The notes beneath the pieces are model-generated. The model saw only the letters and a list, made by a program, of their open reading frames with translations, was not told the DNA's origin and did not search any database. Positions 32,598-41,069 of a DNA stretch of 64,000 nt are shown here, in pieces. The stretch's first letter is position 1. The number at the start of each line of letters is the position of its first letter. A program made the translations under genes and the position numbers. The DNA is from Cupriavidus taiwanensis LMG 19424 (GTDB lineage Bacteria > Pseudomonadota > Gammaproteobacteria > Burkholderiales > Burkholderiaceae), in NCBI RefSeq assembly GCF_000069785.1, contig NC_010530.1:1854001-1918000 (forward strand). The letters are read 5' to 3'.

Positions 32598-33224
32598 CGG
32601 CGGTCCCCCCGTGTGATCAGCAAACTGCAGGGTGGATTGCCGCGACAGTGCCTGGGCTGATGAAGGCACCATAGAAAGCGGCGGCGGCTTTTTCAAGCTG
32701 GTCCGGACCATGCAGGGCAGGCATGGAAACCATGCGGCACGGCCATGGTGGCGGTCCTTGCAGTCAGGACTTACCCGGAGGCGCGGCGGCTCCTATTTCG
32801 CGCTGCGGAATAGCGAGCCGCTTTCCTTGACGGTGCCCGCGGGCCTATGCAAAAGTCGGCGAAAACGAACGATCGTGCGGGAATACTTCCCGACACGGCG
32901 TCACCGGGCGGCACCGCCGTCCGGCTTGCCGGGCGGCCATCGCGCCGCATCGCACAGGAGACACCGCCATGCAGCTTTTGCAGCATCCCATTGCGCACCG
33001 CGATTGCCACGGCACGCACGTGAACCTTGCGCGCCGGCGTACCGGTGCCGGCACCACCGCACGCGCGATTGCGCGCATCCCGGTCCGACAGCCCGCGCTG
33101 CGGCCGGCCTGACCCCCGAGCACCGGATTTGGATCCGCGCGGCCGCGCCTGGCGCCGCCGCGACGGAACACGCGCGGCCATTGCCGCCGCGTGCCTGGTT
33201 TTTCGAACCGTACGAGGTACCCCC
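32598..33224. other. 627-base spacer in front of the branched-chain-type ABC transporter genes
   Basis: Holds the promoters of the divergent glycosyltransferase and transporter operons and one short plus-strand reading frame (32969-33112, listed separately). I see no strong -35/-10 pair, repeat or RNA hairpin. Longer minus-strand open frames across it lack family features and have no ribosome-binding sites. Confidence 0.4.
32969..33112 (+). CDS. Possible 47-aa leader-type peptide upstream of the transporter operon
   Basis: An ATG with a strong ribosome-binding site (CAGGAGA, eight bases upstream) opens a 47-residue frame rich in Arg, Ala and His (MQLLQHPIAHRDCHGTHV...). It stops 113 bases before the permease start. 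No family is recognised. It could be a leader peptide, a small protein or chance; the good ribosome-binding site is the only positive sign. Confidence 0.3.
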   Translation: MQLLQHPIAHRDCHGTHVNLARRRTGAGTTARAIARIPVRQPALRPA

Positions 33225-34088
33225 GTGGCATTGTTCCTTCAACAGATCCTGAACGGCCTGACGCTGGGCGGCGTGTACAGCCTGGTGGCGCTTGGCCTGA
33301 CGCTGGTCTACGGCATCCTGCACGTGCCCAATTTTGCGCATGGCGCCTTCTACATGGCCGGCGCCTACGTGTCGTACTACCTGATGACCGCGCTGGGCGT
33401 GAACTACTGGCTGGCGATGCTGGGCGCCGCGCTGGCGGTGGCGGTGCTGTCGATGCTGGCCGACCGGCTGGTGTTCCACCCGCTGCGCAACTCGCCCGAG
33501 CTGCACGACATGATCGCCGCCATCGGCATCCTGCTGTTCCTGGAAGCCGGCGCGCAGGCGCTGTGGGGCGCGGACTTCCACCGCATGCCCACGCCCTATG
33601 GCCAGATCGTCGATGTGTTCGGCCTGACCGCGCCGCTGCAGCGTCTGCTGATCATCGGCGCGGCGTTTGCGCTGATGGTGCTGCTGCACCTGTTCCTGAC
33701 GCGCACCATGACGGGCGCCACCATCATGGCGATGGCGCAGAACCGCGAAGGCGCGGCACTGGTCGGCATCGACGCCACGCGCGTGACGCTGCTGGTCTTC
33801 GCCATCTCGGGCGCGCTGGCGGCGATCGCCGCCACGCTCTACGCGCCGATCAACCTGGTCTACCCCAGCATGGGCAACCTGGTGATCACCAAGGCCTTCG
33901 TCATCATCATCCTCGGCGGCATGGGCAGCATCCCCGGCGCAATCGTCGGCGGACTGATCATCGGCATGGCCGAGAGCTTCGGCGGCTTCTACGTTTCCAC
34001 CGACTACAAGGACATCATTGCCTTCGTGCTGCTGGTGGTGATCCTGTCGATCCGGCCGCAGGGCCTGTTTGCCGGCAAGGCAGCCTGA
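33225..34088 (+). CDS. Branched-chain amino acid-type ABC transporter permease (LivH family)
   Basis: A 287-residue inner-membrane permease, about eight helices. Marks are LNGLTLGGVYSLVALGLTLVYG near the N terminus, PNFAHGAFYMAGAYV, the cytoplasmic coupling segment MAMAQNREGAALVGID (EAA-like loop) and ILGGMGSIPGAIVGGLIIG. A GTG start at 33225 with GAGG upstream is preferred; no ATG fits the family start. First gene of a five-gene HAAT transporter set (permease, permease, ATPase, ATPase, receptor). The substrate may be a branched-chain amino acid, amide or other small organic acid. Confidence 0.93.
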   Translation: MALFLQQILNGLTLGGVYSLVALGLTLVYGILHVPNFAHGAFYMAGAYVSYYLMTALGVNYWLAMLGAALAVAVLSMLADRLVFHPLRNSPELHDMIAAIGILLFLEAGAQALWGADFHRMPTPYGQIVDVFGLTAPLQRLLIIGAAFALMVLLHLFLTRTMTGATIMAMAQNREGAALVGIDATRVTLLVFAISGALAAIAATLYAPINLVYPSMGNLVITKAFVIIILGGMGSIPGAIVGGLIIGMAESFGGFYVSTDYKDIIAFVLLVVILSIRPQGLFAGKAA

Positions 34089-34100
34089 GGAGTCCAAGAC

Positions 34101-35147
34101 ATGAAAGCACTGCAAGGAAAGACCGGCTGGACACTGTTGCTGGCCCTGGCCATCGCCTTCCCGCTGGTCACGCCCAACAGCTACTACCTGACCGTGATGA
34201 CGCTGGCCTTCATCTATGCCATCGCCACGCTCGGGCTGAACCTGATCACCGGCTATACCGGCCAGCTGAACCTGGCGCACGGCGGCTTCATGGCCATCGG
34301 CGCCTACACGCTGGGCATCCTGACCGTGGACCACCAGGTGCCGTTCTGGCTGGCCTTCGTGCTGGCCGGAGTGCTGTGCATGGTGCTGGGCTACGTGGTC
34401 GGCGTGGTGTCGCTGCGCCTGAAGGGCCATTACTTCTCGATCTTCACCATGTGCGTGGGCTACATCATCTATCTGCTGATCGAGAAGTGGGAAAGCCTGA
34501 CGCACGGCACCGTGGGCCTGATCGGCATCCCGGTGCCGGCGGCGATCGGGCCGCTCAGCTTCGACAGCGTGCAGGCGCAGTATTACCTGGTGCTGGCCTT
34601 CCTGGCGCTCGGCGTCTTCCTGATGCACCGCATCGTCACCTCGCTGCTGGGCCGCAGCTTCATGGCCGTGCGCAACAGCGACGCGCTGGCCGAGGCGCTG
34701 GGCATCAACCTGATGCGCACCAAGGTGCTGTCGTTCGTGCTGTCGGTGGGCTACGCCGGCTTCGCCGGCGCGCTCTACGCGGGCCAGGTGCGCTTCCTGG
34801 GCCCTGACATCGCCCGCACCGACCTGACCTTCGACATGGTGATGTCGATGCTGGTGGGCGGCATCGGCACGCTGTTCGGGCCGCTGCTGGGCGCGGTGCT
34901 GGTGCCGTGGATCACGCAGTCGCTGCAGTTCATGCAGGACTATCGCATGCTGGTGTTTGGCCCGGTGCTGATCCTGCTGATCATCTTCGTGCCCGACGGC
35001 ATCGTCGGCTCTTACCTGAAGAAGCAGGCGCGCAAGGCCGCCGCCGAACGGCGCGGCAAGCTGGCCGCGCAACCGGGCGCGCACGGCGCGGCACAGCCCG
35101 CCGCAGCGCCCGTCCCCACCACCCGCGCCGGAGCCGACCATGCTTGA
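34101..35147 (+). CDS. Branched-chain amino acid-type ABC transporter permease (LivM family)
   Basis: A 348-residue second permease with about ten helices: LGLNLITGYTGQLNLAHGGFMAIGAYT, then LRLKGHYFSIFTMCVGYI and the coupling segment FMAVRNSDALAEALGIN, and MLVGGIGTLFGPLLGAVLVP. The last 40 or so residues are a hydrophilic Ala/Pro/Lys-rich tail. It starts 12 bases after the LivH-type gene and its end overlaps the LivG-type start by eight bases. Confidence 0.93.
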   Translation: MKALQGKTGWTLLLALAIAFPLVTPNSYYLTVMTLAFIYAIATLGLNLITGYTGQLNLAHGGFMAIGAYTLGILTVDHQVPFWLAFVLAGVLCMVLGYVVGVVSLRLKGHYFSIFTMCVGYIIYLLIEKWESLTHGTVGLIGIPVPAAIGPLSFDSVQAQYYLVLAFLALGVFLMHRIVTSLLGRSFMAVRNSDALAEALGINLMRTKVLSFVLSVGYAGFAGALYAGQVRFLGPDIARTDLTFDMVMSMLVGGIGTLFGPLLGAVLVPWITQSLQFMQDYRMLVFGPVLILLIIFVPDGIVGSYLKKQARKAAAERRGKLAAQPGAHGAAQPAAAPVPTTRAGADHA

Positions 35148-35904
35148 GATCCGCAACCTGACCAAGAAATTCGGCGGCCTGACCGCGGTGCACGATGTCT
35201 CGGTGACCTTCGAGCAGGGCCACATCAACGCCATCATCGGCCCCAACGGCGCCGGCAAGACTACCTTCTTCAACCTGGTCGCGGGCACCCATGCGCCGTC
35301 CTCCGGGCAGATCCTGTTCAAGGGCCAGGACGTGGCCGGGCTGCGTGCCGACCAGATCGCGCGCCTCGGCGTGGCCCGCACCTTCCAGGCCACGGCGCTG
35401 TTCGACCGCGCCACGGTGCTCGACAACCTGATCGTCGGCCATCGCCTGCGCACCCGCTCCGGACTGGGCGACGTGCTGTTCAACACGCGGCGCCTGCGCG
35501 AGGAAGAGCGGCTGTGCCGCGACAAGGCCGAGGCCGCGCTGGACTTCGTCGGCCTGTCGCACCTGGCGCACGAGGTCGCGGCCGATATCACGCAGGAGGC
35601 GCGCAAGCGCGTGGCGTTCGCGCTCGCACTGGCGACGGACCCCGAGCTGCTGCTGCTCGACGAACCCGCCGGCGGCGTCAACCCGGAAGAAACCGTCGGC
35701 CTGGCCGAGCTGATCCGCAAGATGGTGCGCCATGGCAAGACGGTCTGCCTGATCGAACACAAGATGGACATGATCATGCGGCTGGCGGACAAGATCATGG
35801 TGCTGAACTACGGCGAGAAGATTGCCGAGGGCACCCCCGCGCAGATCCAGCAGGATCCGCATGTCATCGAGGCCTACCTGGGAGCCGACCATGTTGCAGC
35901 TTGA
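35140..35904 (+). CDS. Branched-chain amino acid-type ABC transporter ATPase (LivG family) with altered signature motif
   Basis: A 254-residue ABC ATPase. Walker A is GPNGAGKTT, Walker B LLLLDEPAGGVNPEE, and the H-loop histidine is in CLIEHKMD; the LivG-type C-terminal HVIEAYLG is present. The signature (C-loop) that should read like LSGGQ or LSYGQ reads ITQEARKRVAFALAL, with no Ser-Gly-Gly. The rest is intact, so the gene is not a pseudogene. Either this is a subfamily with a different C-loop or this ATPase has a degenerate half-site relieved by its LivF partner. It overlaps both neighbours. Confidence 0.92.
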   Translation: MLEIRNLTKKFGGLTAVHDVSVTFEQGHINAIIGPNGAGKTTFFNLVAGTHAPSSGQILFKGQDVAGLRADQIARLGVARTFQATALFDRATVLDNLIVGHRLRTRSGLGDVLFNTRRLREEERLCRDKAEAALDFVGLSHLAHEVAADITQEARKRVAFALALATDPELLLLDEPAGGVNPEETVGLAELIRKMVRHGKTVCLIEHKMDMIMRLADKIMVLNYGEKIAEGTPAQIQQDPHVIEAYLGADHVAA

Positions 35905-36598
35905 ACGCGTCTCGCTGTCGTACGGCAGCTTCCGCGCGCTGGACAACATCACCCTGCACGCCGGCGCCGGCGAACTGGTGGTGCTGCTGGGCGCCAACGG
36001 CGCCGGCAAGAGTTCGATCTTCCTGGCAATGAGCGCGATCCACCGCATCAGCGGCGGCAGCATGCGCTTCGACGGCCGCGAGCTGTCCGGCATGAAGCCG
36101 TCGCAGATCGTGCAGGCGGGCCTGGTGCATTGTCCGGAGGGCCGCAAGCTGTTCCCGGCCATGAGCGTGGAGAAGAACCTGGTGCTGGGCGCCTACGTGC
36201 ACCGGCGCGACGGCGCCGGCATCCGCAAGACGCTGGACGAGGTCTATGAACTGTTCCCGATCCTGCGGCAAAAGAAGGATGACCCGGCCGGCTCGCTGTC
36301 GGGTGGGCAGCAGCAGATGGTGGCGCTGGGACGCGCGCTGATGAGCCGCCCGCGTGCGCTGCTGCTGGACGAACCGTCGCTGGGCCTGGCGCCGCTGGTG
36401 GTCAAGCAGATGTTCGAGATCATCCAGCGCATCAACCGCGCGGGAACCACGGTGCTGCTGGCGGAACAGAACGCCTATGCGGCGCTGGGGATTGCGCATC
36501 GCGCCTATGTGATCGAGAGCGGAAGGATAGTGATGGAGGGGGATCGGGATGCGTTGCTGAAGGATGAAGGGATTCGCAAGGCGTACATCGGGGGGTAG
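35891..36598 (+). CDS. Branched-chain amino acid-type ABC transporter ATPase (LivF family)
   Basis: A 235-residue ABC ATPase with canonical motifs: Walker A GANGAGKSS, signature GSLSGGQQQMVALGRAL, Walker B ALLLDEPSLGLAP and H-loop region VLLAEQNAYAAL (LivF proteins have Gln-Asn here rather than His). ATG 35891 overlaps the end of the LivG-type gene by 14 bases. Paired with the preceding ATPase, whose own signature motif is altered, so the normal signature of this chain would serve one of the two nucleotide sites. Confidence 0.94.
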   Translation: MLQLERVSLSYGSFRALDNITLHAGAGELVVLLGANGAGKSSIFLAMSAIHRISGGSMRFDGRELSGMKPSQIVQAGLVHCPEGRKLFPAMSVEKNLVLGAYVHRRDGAGIRKTLDEVYELFPILRQKKDDPAGSLSGGQQQMVALGRALMSRPRALLLDEPSLGLAPLVVKQMFEIIQRINRAGTTVLLAEQNAYAALGIAHRAYVIESGRIVMEGDRDALLKDEGIRKAYIGG

Positions 36599-36642
36599 CC
36601 GGCAGGCTCGACGCGATGAGCTTGCTGTACCGCAAGCATGCT

Positions 36643-36666
36643 CCCTCTCCCGCTTGCGGGAGAGGG
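36643..36666. repeat. REP-like hairpin, single copy
   Basis: Perfect 11-base arms, CCCTCTCCCGC and complement, around TT, in the gap between the ATPase and the receptor gene. It is the same hairpin as the pair at 10371-10495. Located inside an operon, it could attenuate or stabilise the receptor mRNA. Confidence 0.8.
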
Positions 36667-36732
36667 GAGAAAACAAGCGGTCGGCCAGAGATGGCAGATC
36701 GAATAGATGCCGTACTTTCAGGAGACAACACC

Positions 36733-37905
36733 ATGCAACACAACCTCATGCGCCGCATCTTCCCGTTGGCCGCCACCGCCGTGGCCGCGATGCTGGCATC
36801 GGGCGCCGCGCTGGCGCAGGAAGTCGTCAAGATCGGCTACACCGGCCCGCTGTCCGGCGGCGCCGCGCTGTATGGCAAGAACGTGCTGTCTGGCGTGCAG
36901 ATGGCGGTGGACGAGATCAATGCCTCGGGCCTGGAAGTCAAGGGCAAGAAGGTGAAGCTGGAAGTGGTGGCGCTGGACGACAAGTATTCGCCCGCCGAGG
37001 CCGCCATCAACGGGCGCCGGCTGGTGCAGCAGCACAAGACCCCGGCGGTATTCGTGCCGCATTCGGGCGGCATCTTCGCGCTGCAGGCCTTCAACGAGCA
37101 GGAGAAATTCCTGGTGATGGCCTACTCCAGCGTGCCCCGCATCACCGATGCCGGCAACAAGCTGACCATCCGCATCCCGCCGGCCTATACGGGCTATATC
37201 GAGCCGTTCATCAAGGCGCAGATGAAGCGCTACGGCAAGAACGTGGCGCTGGCGCCGGCCGACCACGACTACGCCAAGGCCTGGGTGCAGGCCTTCCTGC
37301 CGGCGTGGGAAGCCGCGGGCGGCAAGGTGGTGGCGAACAACCCGATGTCGTATACCAAGGCCACTGACTTCTACAGCGGCGTGTCGCGCGCCATCAGCGA
37401 AAAGCCGGACGTGATGTTCGTCGGCGGCCCGTCGGAGCCGACCGCGCTGGTGGTCAAGCAAGCGCGCGAACTCGGCTTCAAGGGCGGCTTTATCGTGATG
37501 GACCAGGCCAAGATGGACGAGATGGCCCGCGTCACCAACGGCCTGGGCATGCTGGAGGGCTCGATCGGCGTGCTGCCGCTGGTCAATGACAGCCGCCCCG
37601 CAGCGCAGGCCTTCAACGCGCGGTACAAGAAGCTGCATGACGGGCGCGATGCCACCACCGAGATGTCGCTGAACTACACCATGGTGTATGCGCTGGCCGG
37701 CGCGATGAAGCTGGCGGGTACCACCAGCGACGCCGCCGCGATCCGCGCGAAGATGCCGGATGCGGTCAAGGGCCTGGCCAAGGAGGTCAATCCCAACGAA
37801 GTCGACGGCATCGACGCCAAGGGCGGCTCGATGGCCGACACCGTGGTGGGCTGGGTACAGAACGGCAAGATCTCGCAGGTCCGCTTGTCCGAGCTGGCCA
37901 AGTAA
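36733..37905 (+). CDS. ABC transporter substrate-binding protein (LivK/HAAT family)
   Basis: A 390-residue periplasmic receptor. It has a signal peptide (basic RR, hydrophobic LAATAVAAMLASGAALAQ, cleavage after ALAQ) and the mature start EVVKIGYTGPLSGGAALYGKN typical of the family. A Leu/Ile/Val-binding-type fold follows, with VVALDDKYSPAEAA and FVPHSGGIFA. GGAGA lies seven bases before ATG 36733. Last gene of the transporter operon, ahead of a strong terminator. The substrate is not predictable beyond amino acid or small organic compound. Confidence 0.94.
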   Translation: MQHNLMRRIFPLAATAVAAMLASGAALAQEVVKIGYTGPLSGGAALYGKNVLSGVQMAVDEINASGLEVKGKKVKLEVVALDDKYSPAEAAINGRRLVQQHKTPAVFVPHSGGIFALQAFNEQEKFLVMAYSSVPRITDAGNKLTIRIPPAYTGYIEPFIKAQMKRYGKNVALAPADHDYAKAWVQAFLPAWEAAGGKVVANNPMSYTKATDFYSGVSRAISEKPDVMFVGGPSEPTALVVKQARELGFKGGFIVMDQAKMDEMARVTNGLGMLEGSIGVLPLVNDSRPAAQAFNARYKKLHDGRDATTEMSLNYTMVYALAGAMKLAGTTSDAAAIRAKMPDAVKGLAKEVNPNEVDGIDAKGGSMADTVVGWVQNGKISQVRLSELAK

Positions 37906-37939
37906 AGCGAGAAACGCTGCCGGTACTGCACCGCGTAGC

Positions 37940-37975
37940 AAACCCCGGCATGCCGACAGGCATGCCGGGGTTTTT
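37940..37975 (+). terminator. Rho-independent terminator of the ABC transporter operon
   Basis: Perfect 15-base stem AAACCCCGGCATGCC and its complement around GACA, ending in a T run. It lies 35 bases after the receptor stop and just before the convergent repeat-protein gene, so it may stop transcription from both sides. Confidence 0.93.
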
Positions 37976-37996
37976 CATTGCGGCGCTCGGGCGCGA

Positions 37997-40777
37997 CTAG
38001 CGGCGGTCGCCGTCGCGGCCCTGGCGCGCCTCCATCTGGCCACGCTCGTGCTGCGCGCGTTGCTGCTGTTGCATCTGCCGCTGCTGGTCCATTTGCTGGC
38101 GCTGGTGCTCCTGCATCTGCCGTTGCTGCTCGTGCATCTGACGTTGCTGCTGCTCGGCCTGCCGCTGCATGGCTTGCTGGCGCTGCTGCTCCTGCATGGC
38201 CCGCTGCTGCTCCTGCATATGACGCTGCTGCTGCTCGGCCTGCCGCTGCATCGCCTGCTGGCGCTGCTGCTCCTGCATGGCCCGCTGCTGCTCCTGCATC
38301 TGACGCTGCTGCTGCTCGGCCTGGCGCTGCATGGCCTGCTGGCGCTGCTGCTCCTGCGCCGCGCGCTGCTGCTCCTGCGCCGCGCGCTGCTGGTCCTGCA
38401 TCTGCCGCTGCTGGTCCGCGTGCCGCTGCATGGCCTGCTGGCGCTGCTGTTCCTGCGCCGCGCGCTGCTGGTCCTGCATCTGCCGCTGCTGGTCCGCCTG
38501 CCGCTGCATGGCCTGCTGGCGCTGCTGCTCCTGCACCGCGCGCTGCTGGTCCTGCATCTGCCGCTGCTGGTCTGCCTGGCGCTGCATGGCCTGCTGGCGC
38601 TGCTGCTCCTGCGCCGCGCGCTGCTGGTCCTGCATCTGCCGCTGCTGGTCCGCGTGCCGCTGCATGGCCTGCTGGCGCTGCTGTTCCTGCGCCGCGCGCT
38701 GCTGGTCTTGCATCTGCCGCTGCTGCTGTTCGGCCTGGCGCTGCTGCCCTTCCTGCATCTGCCGCTGCTGCTCGAAGCGCTGGCGCTGCATCTCCTGCGA
38801 CTGGCGCCCCGCATCGGGGCGTTCCTGCCCGTCGGCCCATTGGCGCGGCGGCATGCGCTGCTGGCGCTGCTCTTCCAGCTGCCGTTGCTGCTCGCGCAGG
38901 GCGCGCTGCTGCTCCATCTGCTGGCGCTGCAGCGCCTGCTGCTGCTCGCGCTGCATGGCCTGTTGCTGCCGCTGCGCGTCGCCTGCCACGCCCGGCTGCC
39001 CGGCAAACCCGCGCGCCTCGTCGGGCCGGTTGCTCTGGCCACGGCCAGGGCCGCGCCAGGGCTCACCCCGGGCCTGTGCATCGTTGCGATCCGCGCGGCC
39101 GTCGCCGTCGGCATCGATACGCCCCGGGCGCGGCTGGACCGGAGCGTGGTCGCGCGATGCGATCGCGGCCTGGCTCATGCGCACGTCCGGCACCGGCCGT
39201 GCGTCGCGGCCGGGCCGGCGCTCGTTGCCGCCGCGCCAGGCCGGGCCGGCACCGGGCACGACCCCGCCCTCGCGCGCAAAGCGCCGGGCCAGGTCTTCCG
39301 TGGCCGGGCGGCCCGGCGGGCGCGCGGCGATGGCCTGGCGTTCAAAGCCATGGCGCGCCTGCGGCGGCAGCGGCCGCGGCGGCGCAGCGCCCACCAGGCT
39401 GCCCTTGACCGGTGCCACCGGCGGCGCGCCATGGGCCTCGCCCGCCGGCACGTTGCGCCATTCGGGGCGATGCAGGCCGCGCGCGGGGCGCCCTTCGACA
39501 AAATTGCGCGCCGGCATGCCGGTGATGGCGCCGGGCACGGTGCGATTGACGTAAGGCGGCGGGCGGCGGTCGCCCATCACGAAGTTGTTGACCGTCACCC
39601 GGTTGATGCGCGCCACGTAGGTGGGACTGGCGCGATAGACCGGCCGGTAGGCGTCGCGCGGCCCCAGCGGATACCAGGCCACGCCCGGCCCGCTGCCTGC
39701 GCGCACGCTCCAGCCGGGCCCGGCGGCGCCGACAAAGGCCACCAGCGCCGGGGCATAGCATGGACGCACGCGCGGCCCGGGGACCCAGCCCCAGCGCGAG
39801 CCCACATAGGCCCAGCGGCCATAGTGCGAGGGCGCGAAGCCCCACGGCGCATCGTCGATCCAGGTCCAGCCCCAGGGCGCGATCCAGGCCCAGTGGCCGG
39901 TGCTGTACGGCGCCCATCCCGCGCTGACCACGCGCGGGAACCAGATCGCGCCGTAGCCCGGGTCTTCCTGCCAGTCGCCATAGCCGTCCAGCGCGGCGTA
40001 GCCCGGCATCTCGCGCGGCACGTAGCGCGCCGACGGCGAAGCGTCTTCGCGTGCGTCGCGCGCCGCGGTCCAGCGGTCGAAAGCATCTTCGGGCACCGGG
40101 CCGCCGCCCGCATCGGCGAGGTCGGTGCCGGCAAAGCGCATGCGGTCGCCGCGCTGCAGCTCGATCGTGCGGCTGTCGCCGTAGACCACCGCGCTGCCAT
40201 GGCGCAGGGTCACGGTGGTGGTACTGCCGTCGGGCGCCACGTCCAGCCGGTAGTCGCCCGGTTCGCGCGGCACGAAGGCCAGGTTGGGGGTATCGACCTC
40301 GACCGTCTGGCCCGGCGGCAGCGCGCGCACGCGCACCTGCAGCGTGCCCTGCGTCAGCTTGACCTGCGTGGTGCTGTCGTCCAGGTTCAGGATGCTGGCG
40401 GCGGAGGCGCCGCCCATGCGCAGCGCCACCGTGCCGGCGTGCAGCTCGGCGCGTCCGCCCGGCTCCATCCAGAGCCGGTCGCCGGTGGTCACCGGCCGGT
40501 TCAGCCCGGCCGCGGCCCAGGCGTCCGAGCCGGCGGGTGCAAAGCTCAGGCTGCCTTCGACCGCGGTCAGCGTGGCAATGCGCGAGGAAGGATCGGCCTG
40601 CTGCAGCGCGGCGTCGGCAACCGGCGCATCGAGATAGGGTTCACCCGGGGTGGCGGGGGCCTGCGCCAGTGCAGCAGCCGCCACGGCAAGGCTGGCCACG
40701 GTTGCCAGCGCGGTCAGCGCCAGCCGGCCGCCAGGGCGAGGCGGAATCAAGCCAGCGGATTGGGAAGGATCGGACAT
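37997..40777 (-). CDS. FecR/DUF6600-type exported protein with long Gln-rich tandem-repeat tail
   Basis: A 926-residue protein. Signal peptide (about 18-39, LALTALATVASLAVAAAALAQ region); a FecR-like beta domain (about 65-230) with VEGSLSFAPAGSDAW, GDRLWMEPGG and a Trp-rich block of the DUF6600 type (about 265-350, GYGDWQEDPGYGAIWFP, then WAWIAPWGWTWIDDAPWGF). A Pro/Arg-rich linker (about 380-610) leads to a Gln/Arg/Met-rich tail from about 620 to the end. The tail holds seven close repeats of 26-33 residues plus a degenerate eighth, predicted as charged coiled coil. No clear ribosome-binding site precedes ATG 40777. Envelope location is likely; function unknown. Confidence 0.85.
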   Translation of the reverse strand: MSDPSQSAGLIPPRPGGRLALTALATVASLAVAAAALAQAPATPGEPYLDAPVADAALQQADPSSRIATLTAVEGSLSFAPAGSDAWAAAGLNRPVTTGDRLWMEPGGRAELHAGTVALRMGGASAASILNLDDSTTQVKLTQGTLQVRVRALPPGQTVEVDTPNLAFVPREPGDYRLDVAPDGSTTTVTLRHGSAVVYGDSRTIELQRGDRMRFAGTDLADAGGGPVPEDAFDRWTAARDAREDASPSARYVPREMPGYAALDGYGDWQEDPGYGAIWFPRVVSAGWAPYSTGHWAWIAPWGWTWIDDAPWGFAPSHYGRWAYVGSRWGWVPGPRVRPCYAPALVAFVGAAGPGWSVRAGSGPGVAWYPLGPRDAYRPVYRASPTYVARINRVTVNNFVMGDRRPPPYVNRTVPGAITGMPARNFVEGRPARGLHRPEWRNVPAGEAHGAPPVAPVKGSLVGAAPPRPLPPQARHGFERQAIAARPPGRPATEDLARRFAREGGVVPGAGPAWRGGNERRPGRDARPVPDVRMSQAAIASRDHAPVQPRPGRIDADGDGRADRNDAQARGEPWRGPGRGQSNRPDEARGFAGQPGVAGDAQRQQQAMQREQQQALQRQQMEQQRALREQQRQLEEQRQQRMPPRQWADGQERPDAGRQSQEMQRQRFEQQRQMQEGQQRQAEQQQRQMQDQQRAAQEQQRQQAMQRHADQQRQMQDQQRAAQEQQRQQAMQRQADQQRQMQDQQRAVQEQQRQQAMQRQADQQRQMQDQQRAAQEQQRQQAMQRHADQQRQMQDQQRAAQEQQRAAQEQQRQQAMQRQAEQQQRQMQEQQRAMQEQQRQQAMQRQAEQQQRHMQEQQRAMQEQQRQQAMQRQAEQQQRQMHEQQRQMQEHQRQQMDQQRQMQQQQRAQHERGQMEARQGRDGDRR
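38159..38734 (-). repeat. Tandem repeat array encoding the Gln-rich tail
   Basis: Seven units of 26-27 codons (about 78-81 bases; one unit is 33 codons because of a 21-base internal duplication). Each reads like ADQQRQMQDQQRAAQEQQR followed by QQAMQR plus one residue. Units 2-5 are nearly identical, suggesting recent expansion. Length polymorphism between strains is expected. Confidence 0.93.
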
Positions 40778-41069
40778 GGAAGGCAGGAGCGGGACAAGAC
40801 ACGGGCCACCGGGCAGGCCGGCCCACGCCGGCGGCCACCCAGTCACCCTATTGTCACCATACATGGCCGCCGGATGTCGCGGCGCACCCGGCGCGGCACA
40901 TTTGTAAGCTCGTATTTCGCCATGCGGCAGGCACGGGCAGCCGTGCCGGTGTCCGCGGCAGGCTGCGGGCGGCCCCGCGGCCAGCGCCGCCGTGGCGGGG
41001 CCTGCTTCGCCGTCAAAGGTGGAAACAACTTCGCTGCCCGGGACGGACGGATCCCGGAACGGAGGCGGC

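Noticed and set aside
32901..35798. 965-codon minus-strand open frame over the LivH/LivM/LivG genes
   Set aside because: Antisense shadow produced by GC-rich third positions; the plus strand encodes three clear ABC transporter proteins with motifs in order.
38050..38760. Regular repeats that might look like a CRISPR array
   Set aside because: Units are nearly contiguous without unique spacers, keep one reading frame and encode a Gln-rich coiled tail.
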